Shown: one piece after another, positions 1-8,047 of the stretch
How positions within the stretch are numbered: the first letter of the stretch is position 1
How the letters are laid out: every line of letters starts with the position of its first letter
Assembly: GCF_000511385.1 (NCBI RefSeq)
Contig: NC_023137.1
Span: forward strand, 3,417,001 to 3,481,000
Reading direction: 5' to 3'
DNA length: 64,000 nucleotides
From: Phaeobacter gallaeciensis DSM 26640
GTDB taxonomy: Bacteria; Pseudomonadota; Alphaproteobacteria; Rhodobacterales; Rhodobacteraceae
Made by a program: the position numbers and the translations under genes
The notes under the pieces: generated by a model
What the model saw: the letters and a program-made list of their open reading frames with translations, nothing else
Database searches by the model: none
What the model was told of the DNA's origin: nothing

Positions 1-195
1 GATACCTTCCTTCAGATGCACTGGGTCCATGGGCAAATGGTCCACACAATCTGGCCCAATGGTGCATCAGAACTGACGGAGGAATTGGGGGGCTCAACCA
101 TCCAGTCGCGCCCCACAGGAGGAAAGATCGCGCGTGAAGTGAAACGCGCGCTCTACCGGAGCCAAGTCGCCCTGCGCCCACAAAAGCACTCGTAG
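1..195 (+). CDS. C-terminal fragment of an unidentified protein
   Basis: Reading frame 1 is open from the window edge to a TAG at 193-195, giving 64 residues that are rich in charged and polar amino acids and end in QKHS. There is no recognisable domain, and the start lies outside the window. A strong hairpin follows the stop directly, which supports this being the true end of a gene. The function cannot be assigned from this fragment. Confidence 0.55.
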   Translation, partial: DTFLQMHWVHGQMVHTIWPNGASELTEELGGSTIQSRPTGGKIAREVKRALYRSQVALRPQKHS

Positions 196-207
196 TGGAG
201 CCATAGA

Positions 208-231
208 AAAAGGGGCCAGTTGGCCCCTTTC
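208..231. terminator. Bidirectional hairpin terminator between convergent genes
   Basis: A perfect stem (AAAGGGGCCA paired with TGGCCCCTTT) with a 2-base loop lies between the stop of the partial plus-strand gene and the stop of the minus-strand peroxiredoxin. A-rich sequence on the left and T-rich sequence on the right let it serve both strands. Confidence 0.75.
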
Positions 232-285
232 CCACAACGGTCATTTCACAAGGGTACAACGCCCCCGTTTGAATGTTTCAGTCGG

Positions 286-936
286 CTATTCCGGCGCCTT
301 GGTTTTGCGCAGATAGGGGAAGATCGTCTCGAACTCACCGAATTTGGCCTTGGCATCCTCATTCGATACACTCGGCGGAATAATCACATCTTCGCCGGGC
401 ACCCAGTTCGCAGGCGTCGCAACGCCTTTGCCAGACATCTGCAGACCGTCCAGAGCGCGCAGAATTTCGGCAAAGTTACGGCCCACCGTCATTGGGTAGG
501 TCATCGACAGCTTCAGCTGCTTATCCGGACCAATGATAAAGACCGAGCGCACGGTGGCGCTGTCTGCGGGCGTGCGACCATCTGGCAGATAGGCCTCGGC
601 TGGCAGCATGTCGAAGGCCTTGGAGACGGCCAGACCTTCATCGGCGATGATCGGGAAACCAGCGCTGGCCTTACCATAGCTTTCAATATCGCCCTTCCAT
701 TTCTTGTGATCCTCAACGCCGTCAACCGACACACCGATCACCTTGGTATTGCGGGCTGCCCATTCGTCAGCCAGCTGCGCCACTGCCGAAAATTCCGTGG
801 TGCAGACAGGTGTAAAATCTTTGGGGTGGGAAAACAGGATCGCCCAGCTATCACCGATCCAGTCATGAAATGAGACGGTGCCCTGATCGGTTTCTGCGGT
901 GAAATCCGGAACCACATCATTGATACGCAAACCCAT
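286..936 (-). CDS. 1-Cys peroxiredoxin (Prx6/AhpC-TSA family)
   Basis: This 216-residue protein is a thiol peroxidase that reduces H2O2 and organic or lipid peroxides in the cytoplasm. The peroxidatic motif FTPVCTTE places the active Cys at residue 45. It is the only Cys in the protein, so it must be resolved by an external thiol. The conserved Arg sits in a TVGRNFAE motif, and the C-terminal extension (NWVPGEDV) is typical of Prx6-type enzymes. The ATG at 936 is preceded by GAGGAGAG; an in-frame TTG further upstream at 957 has no ribosome site. The gene is monocistronic and divergent from the aldehyde dehydrogenase gene. Confidence 0.93.
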   Translation of the reverse strand: MGLRINDVVPDFTAETDQGTVSFHDWIGDSWAILFSHPKDFTPVCTTEFSAVAQLADEWAARNTKVIGVSVDGVEDHKKWKGDIESYGKASAGFPIIADEGLAVSKAFDMLPAEAYLPDGRTPADSATVRSVFIIGPDKQLKLSMTYPMTVGRNFAEILRALDGLQMSGKGVATPANWVPGEDVIIPPSVSNEDAKAKFGEFETIFPYLRKTKAPE

Positions 937-1258
937 GGGTCTCTCCTCTGCTGTCAAATAAATACTCTCTGGTCGATAACCTAACCACTCGACGCGCAGG
1001 TTAAACCCTTGATAGCTGGCCAGCAGTCGAAAAGATCAACTCACGCGTCAATCTGACCCGCTCGGGACATGCGTGCAGGTCTATCGATGAGATCGCACAC
1101 CCCTCCCAGAATAGCGGCAAAATAGCGGATTTTTATCCATTTCGACAATTTGATCAAATTATTCATTCCCCCCTTGCCCATCCGAAACACCGGTGACAGA
1201 GTGTCGGCCAATTGCGGGGTTTTGCTCCGTCACACCCTGATACCTGGGAGATCGACAG
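937..1258. promoter_or_regulatory. Divergent promoter region with two perfect palindromes
   Basis: This is the 322-bp spacer between the divergent peroxiredoxin and aldehyde dehydrogenase genes, and it holds no gene. It contains the palindrome GCTGGCCAGC at 1015-1024 and the 14-bp perfect palindrome AATTTGATCAAATT at 1147-1160, about 100 bp before the aldehyde dehydrogenase start. A short direct repeat (AATAGCGG) lies at about 1110-1128. Promoters for both genes must lie here, but I see no convincing -35/-10 pair. Confidence 0.5.
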
Positions 1259-2698
1259 ATGATCGAGAAACGTGATTTTTACATCAACGGCCAATGGGTC
1301 GCCCCTGCTGCACCCAATGATTTTGAAGTGATCGACCCCTCGACCGAGGCGCCCTGTGCAGTCATTTCCCTGGGCGATGCTGCGGATACCAATGCCGCTG
1401 TCGCTGCGGCCAAGGCCGCCCTGCCGGGTTGGATGGCGACACCGGTTGAAGAGCGTATCGCGCTGGTCGAAAAACTGATCGAAGTCTACGAGAGCCGCAC
1501 AGAAGATCTGGCGCAGGCAATGAGTGCCGAGATGGGGGCGCCCATCGACATGGCCCGCACCCAGCAGGCAGGCGCAGGCAGCTGGCATCTGCGCAACTTT
1601 ATCAAGGCGGCGAAGGCGTTTTCCTTCGATGCTCCTCTGGGCGACCATGCCCCCAATGATCGCATCATCCATGAGGCTGTAGGCGTCGCTGCGTTGATCA
1701 CGCCATGGAACTGGCCGATGAACCAGGTCACCCTAAAAGTTGGCGCCGCAGCCATCGCGGGCTGCACCATGGTTCTGAAACCTTCGGAGCAAAGCCCGCT
1801 CAACGCGATGATCTTTGCCGAAATGATGGACGAGGCTGGCTTCCCTGCTGGTGTCTTCAATCTGGTGAACGGTGACGGCACCGGCGTGGGCACCCAGCTG
1901 TCCAGCCATCCCGATGTGGACATGGTATCCTTCACCGGCTCGACCCGCGCCGGCACTGCAATTTCCAAGGCGGCGGCAGATACCCTGAAAAAGGTTCATC
2001 TAGAGCTTGGTGGCAAAGGCGCCAATGTGATCTTTGACGATGCCGACGAGAAAGCCGTGAAGCGCGGCGTACTGCATATGATGAACAACACCGGCCAAAG
2101 CTGTAACGCGCCGAGCCGCATGTTGGTTCAGAAAGGCATCTACGACAAAGCCGTCGAGGAAGCCGCGGCTGTTGCCAACAAGGTCGAGGTCGGCCCCGCC
2201 TCCAGCGAAGGTCGCCATATCGGTCCCGTAGTCAACGAACTGCAATGGGGCAAAATCCAGGACCTGATCCAGAAAGGCATCGACGAAGGCGCCCGATTGG
2301 TTGCAGGCGGTACCGGTCGCCCCGATGGCTTGAACCAAGGCTTCTATGTCAAGCCAACCGTCTTTGCCGATGTGAACAACCAAATGACCATCGCCCGCGA
2401 AGAGATCTTTGGCCCGGTGCTGTCGATTATCCCCTTTGAGAGCGAAGAGGACGCAATCGAGATCGCCAATGACACGCCCTATGGTCTAACCAACTATGTG
2501 CAGACGCAGGATCCCGCCCGTGCCAACCGCATGGCCCGCAAACTGCGCGCCGGCATGATCGAGATGAACGGCAAGTCGCGTTCCGCGGGCTCGCCGTTTG
2601 GGGGCATGAAACAATCCGGCAATGGCCGCGAGGGTGGCAGCTGGGGGATCGAGGATTTCCTGGAGGTGAAAGCCGTCGGTGGCTGGGCCGACGAATAA
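1259..2698 (+). CDS. NAD(P)+-dependent aldehyde dehydrogenase family protein
   Basis: A full-length 479-residue ALDH-superfamily enzyme oxidises an aldehyde to the carboxylate. Visible landmarks are the cofactor-site motif PWNWP, SFTGSTRAG, the general base Glu in LELGGKGAN (about residue 249) and the catalytic Cys in GQSCNAPSR (about residue 282), followed by EEIFGPVL and the C-terminal PFGGMKQSG. The sequence resembles the broad-substrate aldehyde dehydrogenases often annotated as betaine-aldehyde or coniferyl-aldehyde type. The substrate is not determinable here. TGGGAG precedes the ATG. A terminator follows at 2731, so the gene is monocistronic. Confidence 0.93.
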   Translation: MIEKRDFYINGQWVAPAAPNDFEVIDPSTEAPCAVISLGDAADTNAAVAAAKAALPGWMATPVEERIALVEKLIEVYESRTEDLAQAMSAEMGAPIDMARTQQAGAGSWHLRNFIKAAKAFSFDAPLGDHAPNDRIIHEAVGVAALITPWNWPMNQVTLKVGAAAIAGCTMVLKPSEQSPLNAMIFAEMMDEAGFPAGVFNLVNGDGTGVGTQLSSHPDVDMVSFTGSTRAGTAISKAAADTLKKVHLELGGKGANVIFDDADEKAVKRGVLHMMNNTGQSCNAPSRMLVQKGIYDKAVEEAAAVANKVEVGPASSEGRHIGPVVNELQWGKIQDLIQKGIDEGARLVAGGTGRPDGLNQGFYVKPTVFADVNNQMTIAREEIFGPVLSIIPFESEEDAIEIANDTPYGLTNYVQTQDPARANRMARKLRAGMIEMNGKSRSAGSPFGGMKQSGNGREGGSWGIEDFLEVKAVGGWADE

Positions 2699-2730
2699 CG
2701 CGCCATACAATTCTACTAACTCAGACGAGA

Positions 2731-2755
2731 AGAGCCGCCCATCAGGGCGGCTCTT
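2731..2755. terminator. Rho-independent terminator after the aldehyde dehydrogenase
   Basis: A perfect 10-bp stem AGAGCCGCCC / GGGCGGCTCT with a 4-base loop lies 30 bp after the ALDH stop and 20 bp before the stop of the convergent minus-strand gene. It may serve both. Confidence 0.75.
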
Positions 2756-2774
2756 TGGTATTCTTGCGCTGATT

Positions 2775-3248
2775 TCAGGTAAAACGGCTCCAATCAGGCA
2801 ATTCCAGAACCAGCTGGGGCACACCATCTGAGGTCCGCTCAACCGAGCGGCCATCCCATCCGATGGTGCCACTGATCCGCTGACGCATTGCGGAGAAACT
2901 GTCGAATTTCACCACATCCACTGGCTCTTCCAGATGCAGGGTCACACGTCGGCGCGCGCCCTCACCAAACACCTGCAATCCGCGCAGCTCAGCCGTGAAG
3001 GCCTGACCAAGGTAGCTGCCCCGCAGGGTCTGCCCGACACGCAAGGTCTGCTGCGGAATATTCGGACGTGGTCTGTCCGCCTTGGCGCTGATCGTATTCC
3101 AGTCTTTGTAGCCGTATTGCCGGGCCACCATCTCAAGCGCGGCGCTGTGTGACAGGGTGAGATTGCGGGCCTGCAGCTGCTGTCGCAGATTGCGCGCCTG
3201 TTGTTTCAGGCTCCCGACGGTCGGAAGATCTTCTGGGTTGGTCGTCAT
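2775..3248 (-). CDS. Glyoxalase-related (Glyoxalase_8-like) domain protein
   Basis: This 157-residue protein has an N-terminal helical segment with LSHSAALEMVARQYGYKDWNT (around residues 31-51). That resembles the short 'glyoxalase-related' domain seen at the termini of other alphaproteobacterial proteins. The C-terminal half is beta-rich, and its last residues are hydrophobic and aromatic. No enzymatic residues are recognisable, so the function is unknown. The ATG at 3248 is chosen because AAGAGGC lies just upstream; the longer frame to 3305 lacks such a site. Domain naming is from memory of the motif and is moderately secure. Confidence 0.7.
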   Translation of the reverse strand: MTTNPEDLPTVGSLKQQARNLRQQLQARNLTLSHSAALEMVARQYGYKDWNTISAKADRPRPNIPQQTLRVGQTLRGSYLGQAFTAELRGLQVFGEGARRRVTLHLEEPVDVVKFDSFSAMRQRISGTIGWDGRSVERTSDGVPQLVLELPDWSRFT

Positions 3249-3608
3249 TCTTGCCTCTTGTCCAATCAACAAGATGCGCCGAAAACATGGAGCCCGCATT
3301 GCCATTGGCGCATCAAATCGATGGGCGAAAGACAGGAAATCTATAGACGGGGGTTCACCATGGTCATGTTGACCGCGAGCGGCAGGGCCCCGACCCTGCT
3401 TCAGCCTTAGGCCGTTCCACCCGCCATGGTCAAGGCCTTAGCCACCTAATAGCTGCGATTGAATAGCTGTCTATCAGCTCGGCTGGGTAGAGAGAGACCG
3501 CCTCCAAACCACATCAAAAGAAACAACCAGGGAGGTCATTTACCCCTTGATCTAAACCTGACTTGAGCTTGCAGGGTAGGAAAAACGATTGTTCAAAGGA
3601 GACACCGA
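3249..3608. other. Intergenic region without a recognisable gene
   Basis: This is a 360-bp spacer between divergent genes. Short overlapping ORFs are present but have no convincing ribosome site or protein character. A weak inverted repeat, CCTG-N11-CAGG (about 3557-3575), lies 35-50 bp before the downstream start and could be a regulator site. Otherwise I see nothing. Confidence 0.4.
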
Positions 3609-4112
3609 ATGATCCATGAAAAGCCTGTCCCCGCCGTCAAAATCGGTATCAACACCACTTTGACCGGTATCTACGAAACCCACCTGCCCGTGAAAAACCT
3701 TAACGTTTCAATGGCCTTTTATGGGGAGACCATCGGGCTAGAACTTGCGCGTTACCTTCCCGAGCGGCAGGTCGCTTTCTACTGGGTCGGTGGGCAGCCA
3801 CAGGGAATGCTGGGGCTATGGTCGGGCGGTTCGGCCCCGATGGGGATGCGGTTGCACATGGCGTTTCGCACCACGGTCTCAGCACTTGATGGTATTTGCG
3901 ACCGGCTGTCAGATGCCGGGATCACGCCGCTTGATTTTCACGGGTCCCCGACGACAGAACCGGTGGTGCTGGGCTGGATGCCCGCGCTGTCGATCTACTT
4001 CAAGGATCCGGACGGGCACTCGATTGAGTTTCTGGCGCCGATGACCGACGACCCGGATATGGATTTTGGCGTTGCAAGCTACAGCAGCTGGCAGGCGCGA
4101 TCCGGCGGATGA
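3609..4112 (+). CDS. VOC-superfamily (glyoxalase/bleomycin-resistance/dioxygenase) protein
   Basis: This 167-residue protein has a vicinal-oxygen-chelate fold. YETHLPVKNLNVSMAFY opens the first beta-alpha-beta unit with a candidate metal His. MRLHMAF supplies a second His, and FKDPDGHSIEFL supplies the final Glu. The family includes glyoxalase I, fosfomycin-resistance thiol transferases and extradiol dioxygenases, and the substrate here is unknown. AAAGGAG lies about 8 bases before the ATG. The downstream glycosyltransferase starts 70 bp later with its own ribosome site, so co-transcription is possible. Confidence 0.85.
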   Translation: MIHEKPVPAVKIGINTTLTGIYETHLPVKNLNVSMAFYGETIGLELARYLPERQVAFYWVGGQPQGMLGLWSGGSAPMGMRLHMAFRTTVSALDGICDRLSDAGITPLDFHGSPTTEPVVLGWMPALSIYFKDPDGHSIEFLAPMTDDPDMDFGVASYSSWQARSGG

Positions 4113-4182
4113 ACCTGACCGGGACTGGTCATGGCAGTCGATGACGCCTATCAACGCGATATATCGCTCCGAGGGACCAACC

Positions 4183-5040
4183 ATGATCATCACCCGCCTG
4201 CATGGCCGACTGGGCAACCAGATGTTCCAATACGCTGCCGGGCGTGCGCTGGCGGATCGGCTCGGCGTGTCGCTTGCGCTGGACAGTCGCGGCGCCGAGC
4301 TGCGCGGTGAGGGCGTGCTAACGCGCGTCTTCGATCTTGATCTGGCCACACCGGATATCCTGCCGCCGTTGCGCCAACGTGCTCCGCTTGGTTATGCGCT
4401 ATGGCGCGGTTTAGGACAGCATCTCGGCACCGGGCCAAAGCTACGCCGGGAAGCAGGCCTGGGCTACAATCCGGGTTTCGCAGACTGGAACGACAACAGT
4501 TACCTGCACGGTTACTGGCAGAGCGAGCGCTATTTCGCACAAAGTGCCGAACGCATTCGGCGCGACTTCACCTTCCCTGAGTATTCAAATCAGCAGAACG
4601 CGGAGATGGCGGCGCGCATCCACGAAACCAATGCAATTTCGCTGCACGTACGCCGGGGCGACTATCTGACCCTCGCCGCGCATGTGCTTTGTGATCAGGC
4701 CTATTACGAGGCCGCACTGGCGAAGTTTCTGGACGGGTTGGAGAGACATCCAACGGTCTATGTCTTCTCGGATGATCCACAATGGGCAAAGGAAAACCTT
4801 TCTCTGCCCTGCGACAAAGTGGTGGTGGATTTCAACGGCCCCGATACCGACTATGAGGATATGCGCCTGATGAGCCTGTGCAAACACAACATCATCGGCA
4901 ACAGTTCGTTCTCCTGGTGGGCGGCCTGGCTGAACCAGACACCGGACCGCCGCGTGGCCGGTCCCGCCAAATGGTTCGGCGATCCGAAACTGAACAATCC
5001 CGATATTCTGCCGCCAGACTGGCTGCGCATCAGTGTTTAG
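4183..5040 (+). CDS. Glycosyltransferase family 11 (alpha-1,2-fucosyltransferase-like)
   Basis: The 285-residue protein begins with the GT11 signature GRLGNQMFQYA (residues about 8-18) and carries the GDP-sugar-binding HVRRGDY motif near residue 155. It also has VFSDDPQWA and the C-terminal NSSFSWWAAWL segment typical of the family. GT11 enzymes transfer fucose from GDP-Fuc to the 2-position of galactose-containing glycans. The acceptor, and even the donor, are inferred from the family. GAGGGA precedes the ATG at 4183. Unusually, no other polysaccharide gene lies nearby, so this is a solitary glycosyltransferase. Confidence 0.9.
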   Translation: MIITRLHGRLGNQMFQYAAGRALADRLGVSLALDSRGAELRGEGVLTRVFDLDLATPDILPPLRQRAPLGYALWRGLGQHLGTGPKLRREAGLGYNPGFADWNDNSYLHGYWQSERYFAQSAERIRRDFTFPEYSNQQNAEMAARIHETNAISLHVRRGDYLTLAAHVLCDQAYYEAALAKFLDGLERHPTVYVFSDDPQWAKENLSLPCDKVVVDFNGPDTDYEDMRLMSLCKHNIIGNSSFSWWAAWLNQTPDRRVAGPAKWFGDPKLNNPDILPPDWLRISV

Positions 5041-5052
5041 GCAGGGCCGACC

Positions 5053-5706
5053 TCAAAACGGCGCCTTGACGCGAAACTTCATCGATTCACCACTGTCAGG
5101 ATGTTTGATCCGCAGTTCTTCTGCGTGCAGCATCATACGCGGATGATCCAGCGCGCGCCCCTCTGCATAAAGTGGATCACCAAGGATGGCATGACCAAGC
5201 GACAACATATGCACGCGCAACTGATGTGACCGCCCGGTTTTGGGCGTCAGGCGCACGCGGGTTGCGGTGTCCTCATATTTCATCACCCGCCAGTCGGTCA
5301 CGGCCTCTTTGCCGGTGTCGTGGCAAACCATCTGGCGCGGACGATTTGGCCAATCGACAATGAGCGGCAGATCTACGGTGCCGCTGCGCGGTTCAAGCCG
5401 ACCGTCAAGCCGCGCCACATAGGCTTTCTTCGCGGTGCGTTTTTCAAACTGCATGGACAGATGCCGCTGGGCATGTGGAGTGACGCCGAACACCATCACA
5501 CCGGAGGTATCCCTATCCAGTCGATGCACCAAAAGCGCCTCCGGGAAGGCCGCCTGTAGCCTGCTCAGCAGACAATCCGCAAGATGCTCCCCCCGCCCCG
5601 GCACGCTGAGCAGGCCATGGGGCTTGTTCACCACCAAGAGCTGGGCATCGTGGTGCAGGATATCCAACGGATCGGTTGGCGGGGTGTAGTCGCTGGAAAC
5701 TGTCAT
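5053..5706 (-). CDS. RluA-family RNA pseudouridine synthase
   Basis: A 217-residue RluA/RsuA-superfamily enzyme isomerises specific uridines in rRNA or tRNA. The catalytic Asp is in HRLDRDTSG. Other motifs are VVNKPHGLLSVPGRG near the N-terminus and TGRSHQLRVHM with HAILGDPLY in the C-terminal part. There is no S4 domain, and the short length fits the RluA-like single-domain class, so the exact target base is unknown. The ATG at 5706 has AGGGA upstream; a longer open frame to 5883 is not supported by homology-like sequence. The gene is divergent from the NTF2-like gene. Confidence 0.9.
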   Translation of the reverse strand: MTVSSDYTPPTDPLDILHHDAQLLVVNKPHGLLSVPGRGEHLADCLLSRLQAAFPEALLVHRLDRDTSGVMVFGVTPHAQRHLSMQFEKRTAKKAYVARLDGRLEPRSGTVDLPLIVDWPNRPRQMVCHDTGKEAVTDWRVMKYEDTATRVRLTPKTGRSHQLRVHMLSLGHAILGDPLYAEGRALDHPRMMLHAEELRIKHPDSGESMKFRVKAPF

Positions 5707-5839
5707 GCCCGCGTCCCTAGCGACCCTGCCGCGCCAGAGCAAGGTATCGCGACGTCGCGCTTGCCGGTTCTGCGGTCCGGCGGCAGGGTAAACCGGCAGG
5801 TCCGCAACCCGGCGGACCGCTCTGTTCTGAGAGGCGCGC

Positions 5840-6253
5840 ATGACACATCCAACCATAACCAGACTGCAAGAGGTCGTCGCCAAGGGTGATGACAGTCAGA
5901 TTGCCGATCTCTTGGCCGAAGATGTGCAGTTTTTGCCACCAACCTATTGGAAAACCTGGACCGGACGTGCGCCGGTGGCGGCCATTCTTGGACATGTCGG
6001 ACAGATCTTCAGTGATTTCCGCTACCGCCGGATCATGGGCAATGGCAACGATTGGGCGCTAGAATTTCAATGTCGAATTGGTGATTTCGATGCAGTCGGC
6101 GTTGATCTGATCACCCTGAACTCCGACGGGCTGATTGATCAGTTCGAGGTGGTGATGCGCCCTTACAAGAGCGTTGGGATCCTGCGGGAAGCAATCATGG
6201 CGCGCGTTACATCCGATCCGCGATTTCTCCAGTATCAATCGGCGCTCAGCTGA
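5840..6253 (+). CDS. NTF2-like / SnoaL-like family protein
   Basis: This 137-residue protein has the alpha+beta cone layout of NTF2-like proteins: an N-terminal helix (ITRLQEVVAKGD), LLAEDVQFLPPTYWKTWTGR, a central helix around GHVGQIF, then alternating strands ending in DQFEVVMRPY. Many family members are small isomerases or hydrolases, or ligand-binding proteins, and none can be specified here. GAGAGG precedes the ATG. The stop overlaps the probable start region of the next gene, suggesting translational coupling. Confidence 0.8.
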   Translation: MTHPTITRLQEVVAKGDDSQIADLLAEDVQFLPPTYWKTWTGRAPVAAILGHVGQIFSDFRYRRIMGNGNDWALEFQCRIGDFDAVGVDLITLNSDGLIDQFEVVMRPYKSVGILREAIMARVTSDPRFLQYQSALS

Positions 6254-7143
6254 TCGGCCTGGACCATATCGCCCGGATCGTACTGCTGCCACTGCTGGTC
6301 GTGCAGGCGATCAACGTGCGGCGCAGGGCGTTACGCTTACCTGAACCATGGGGCCCACGGTTTGGGCAGTTGGGGCGTGGCACACCGTTGCGTCTACTGA
6401 TTGTCGGCGATAGCTCTGCCGCAGGGGTTGGTGTCGGCCGACAGGATGATGCGCTTTGCGGTCAACTGACCACGAAACTGGCGACTGGGCGGCATCTAAC
6501 CTGGCGATTGGAGGCGACAACCGGGCATCGCAGCGCCGATGCGCTGGCGCGGGTGCGCGCACTGCCACCGCAGACATTCGACGTCGCTGTCTTGGCGCTT
6601 GGCGTAAATGATGTGACGCGGCTTGCACGACGGCGACGGTTTCACATGGAACAGTCAGCCCTGATCCGACTTCTGCGTGATCGATTTGGGGTCACACTGG
6701 TGATCCTGTCCGGTGTGCCGCCGATGGCGGATTTTCCCGCCCTTCCCAATCCGCTGGCCTGGGTGCTGGGGCGGCATGCGACGCGGCTGGACCAAGTTCT
6801 TGCCAAACTGGCCGCGCAAGATTCAAATGTCGTACACCTGCCCTTCACACTATCACCCGATCCAACGCTGGCCGCACGAGACGGATACCACCCTTCGGCC
6901 ACAGCTTATACGCTGTGGGCTGACACTCTGGCCCAGACAATCAACGCCGAACTGTCGGGGCCTTCCGATCCGTCAGGCGCGACGCATCTGGCGCAGCAGA
7001 GAAACGGAATAGATCACCAGCGCGAGCCATATCATCGGGAAGGCGATCATCCGGGCGCGGCCGAACTCCTCGCCGAAGACAAAGACCGCCGCCAGAAAGA
7101 TCATGGTGGGCGCGATATATTGCAGAATACCGATCGTGGATAG
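6250..7143 (+). CDS. SGNH/GDSL-family hydrolase with N-terminal hydrophobic anchor
   Basis: The SGNH blocks are all present: LLIVGDSSAAGVG (nucleophile Ser), LALGVNDVTR (block III) and DGYHPS (Asp-x-x-His). The family comprises esterases, lipases and acetylhydrolases. The first standard start in frame is GTG at 6301, but the frame upstream encodes a hydrophobic stretch (IVLLPLLVVQA) expected of an N-terminal anchor. It reaches back to a CTG at 6250 that overlaps the previous gene's TGA, so the true start is uncertain (280 to 297 residues). The last 57 codons run antisense into rarD and look non-homologous, suggesting a lost stop codon. Confidence 0.8.
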   Translation: MIGLDHIARIVLLPLLVVQAINVRRRALRLPEPWGPRFGQLGRGTPLRLLIVGDSSAAGVGVGRQDDALCGQLTTKLATGRHLTWRLEATTGHRSADALARVRALPPQTFDVAVLALGVNDVTRLARRRRFHMEQSALIRLLRDRFGVTLVILSGVPPMADFPALPNPLAWVLGRHATRLDQVLAKLAAQDSNVVHLPFTLSPDPTLAARDGYHPSATAYTLWADTLAQTINAELSGPSDPSGATHLAQQRNGIDHQREPYHREGDHPGAAELLAEDKDRRQKDHGGRDILQNTDRG

Positions 7144-7866
7144 GCGCAGCAGTTTGGCGCCATTGGCATAGGTGATCAGCGGCACCGCCGTCACCACACC
7201 ACACCCCAGCAACAGCGCGGTATCGCTGAAGTCGCCGCCAAAATGGGCCCCGCCCGTGACCGTCAGATATCCCAAATACAGCAGTGCAGGGGGTGTCAGG
7301 ATCAGCACCTCCAACATGAACCCCTGATTGGGACCAACCGGTAGGGATTTCTTGAAAAAGGCGTAAAACCCCCAGCTGAGCGTCAGCCCAATCGCCGCCC
7401 AGGGCAGCCGACCCGCATCCAGAGCGAGCACCAATACCGCCAGTGCTGCCAAACCGATGGCGATCAATTGGGCAGGCGACAGCCGTTCACCCAGCAGCAC
7501 AGCGCCAAGCATGACGCTGAACAGCGGGTTAATGTAATAGCCAAGAGCCGCATCCAACGCATGGCCGGTCGCGATGGACCAGACATAGATGCCCCAATTC
7601 ACCGAAATCAGTGCTGCTGTTACCGCGCCCATCATCAACACTCTCGGGGAGGTCAGTGCTGCACGTAGGTCACGGGTCCGACGCAGGATGATAAGCAGAG
7701 CTCCCGCAACGGGCACCGACCAGATCACCCGATGGGCGACCACTTCTGCAGCGGGCATATGCGCCAGCGCCTTCATATAGAGTGGCAGAAAACCCCACAT
7801 CAGATAGGCGGAAACAGCAAAGGCGAGGCCCTGTGGCGTGTCTTTGTTCTCGGACTGCGGCGTCAT
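6973..7866 (-). CDS. rarD: RarD / EamA-family (DMT superfamily) inner-membrane transporter
   Basis: This 297-residue, very hydrophobic protein has about ten predicted transmembrane helices arranged as two EamA repeats. The conserved RarD features are AYLMWGFLPLYMKAL at the N-terminus, HRVIWSVP, ALGYYINPLFSVMLGAVLLGERLS, and LSTIGILQYIAPT in the second half. The family exports metabolites by drug/metabolite transporter-type antiport, and the substrate is unknown (chloramphenicol resistance is the historical phenotype). AGGGAG is upstream of the ATG. The 3' end overlaps the opposing hydrolase frame by 171 bp. Confidence 0.92.
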   Translation of the reverse strand: MTPQSENKDTPQGLAFAVSAYLMWGFLPLYMKALAHMPAAEVVAHRVIWSVPVAGALLIILRRTRDLRAALTSPRVLMMGAVTAALISVNWGIYVWSIATGHALDAALGYYINPLFSVMLGAVLLGERLSPAQLIAIGLAALAVLVLALDAGRLPWAAIGLTLSWGFYAFFKKSLPVGPNQGFMLEVLILTPPALLYLGYLTVTGGAHFGGDFSDTALLLGCGVVTAVPLITYANGAKLLRLSTIGILQYIAPTMIFLAAVFVFGEEFGRARMIAFPMIWLALVIYSVSLLRQMRRA

Positions 7867-7976
7867 CGTAAAATCTCCCTGAGCCGCGTTTATGACAGGT
7901 CAGCCGACAATGAACAGGGGGGATACTGCCAAAGGTGTTGATGTCATCGTTGGGCGGCAACTTACTCTACGCTGCC

Positions 7977-8009
7977 GGGAAGATGCGCGGTTCTCGCACG
8001 CATCTTCCC
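7977..8009. repeat. Perfect 11-bp inverted repeat (hairpin) between rarD and the FAD/GcvT gene
   Basis: GGGAAGATGCG (7977-7987) pairs with CGCATCTTCCC (7999-8009) across an 11-base loop. It lies about 40 bp beyond the stop of the minus-strand oxidoreductase and about 110 bp before the rarD start on the same strand. No T-run follows on the minus strand, so it is either an imperfect terminator, a transcript 3'-end stabiliser or an operator for rarD. A second imperfect repeat (TGACGTG/CATGTCA) lies at 8013-8032. Confidence 0.55.
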
Positions 8010-8047
8010 CTATGACGTGTTATATCATGTCACAAGATCGGACGTTT

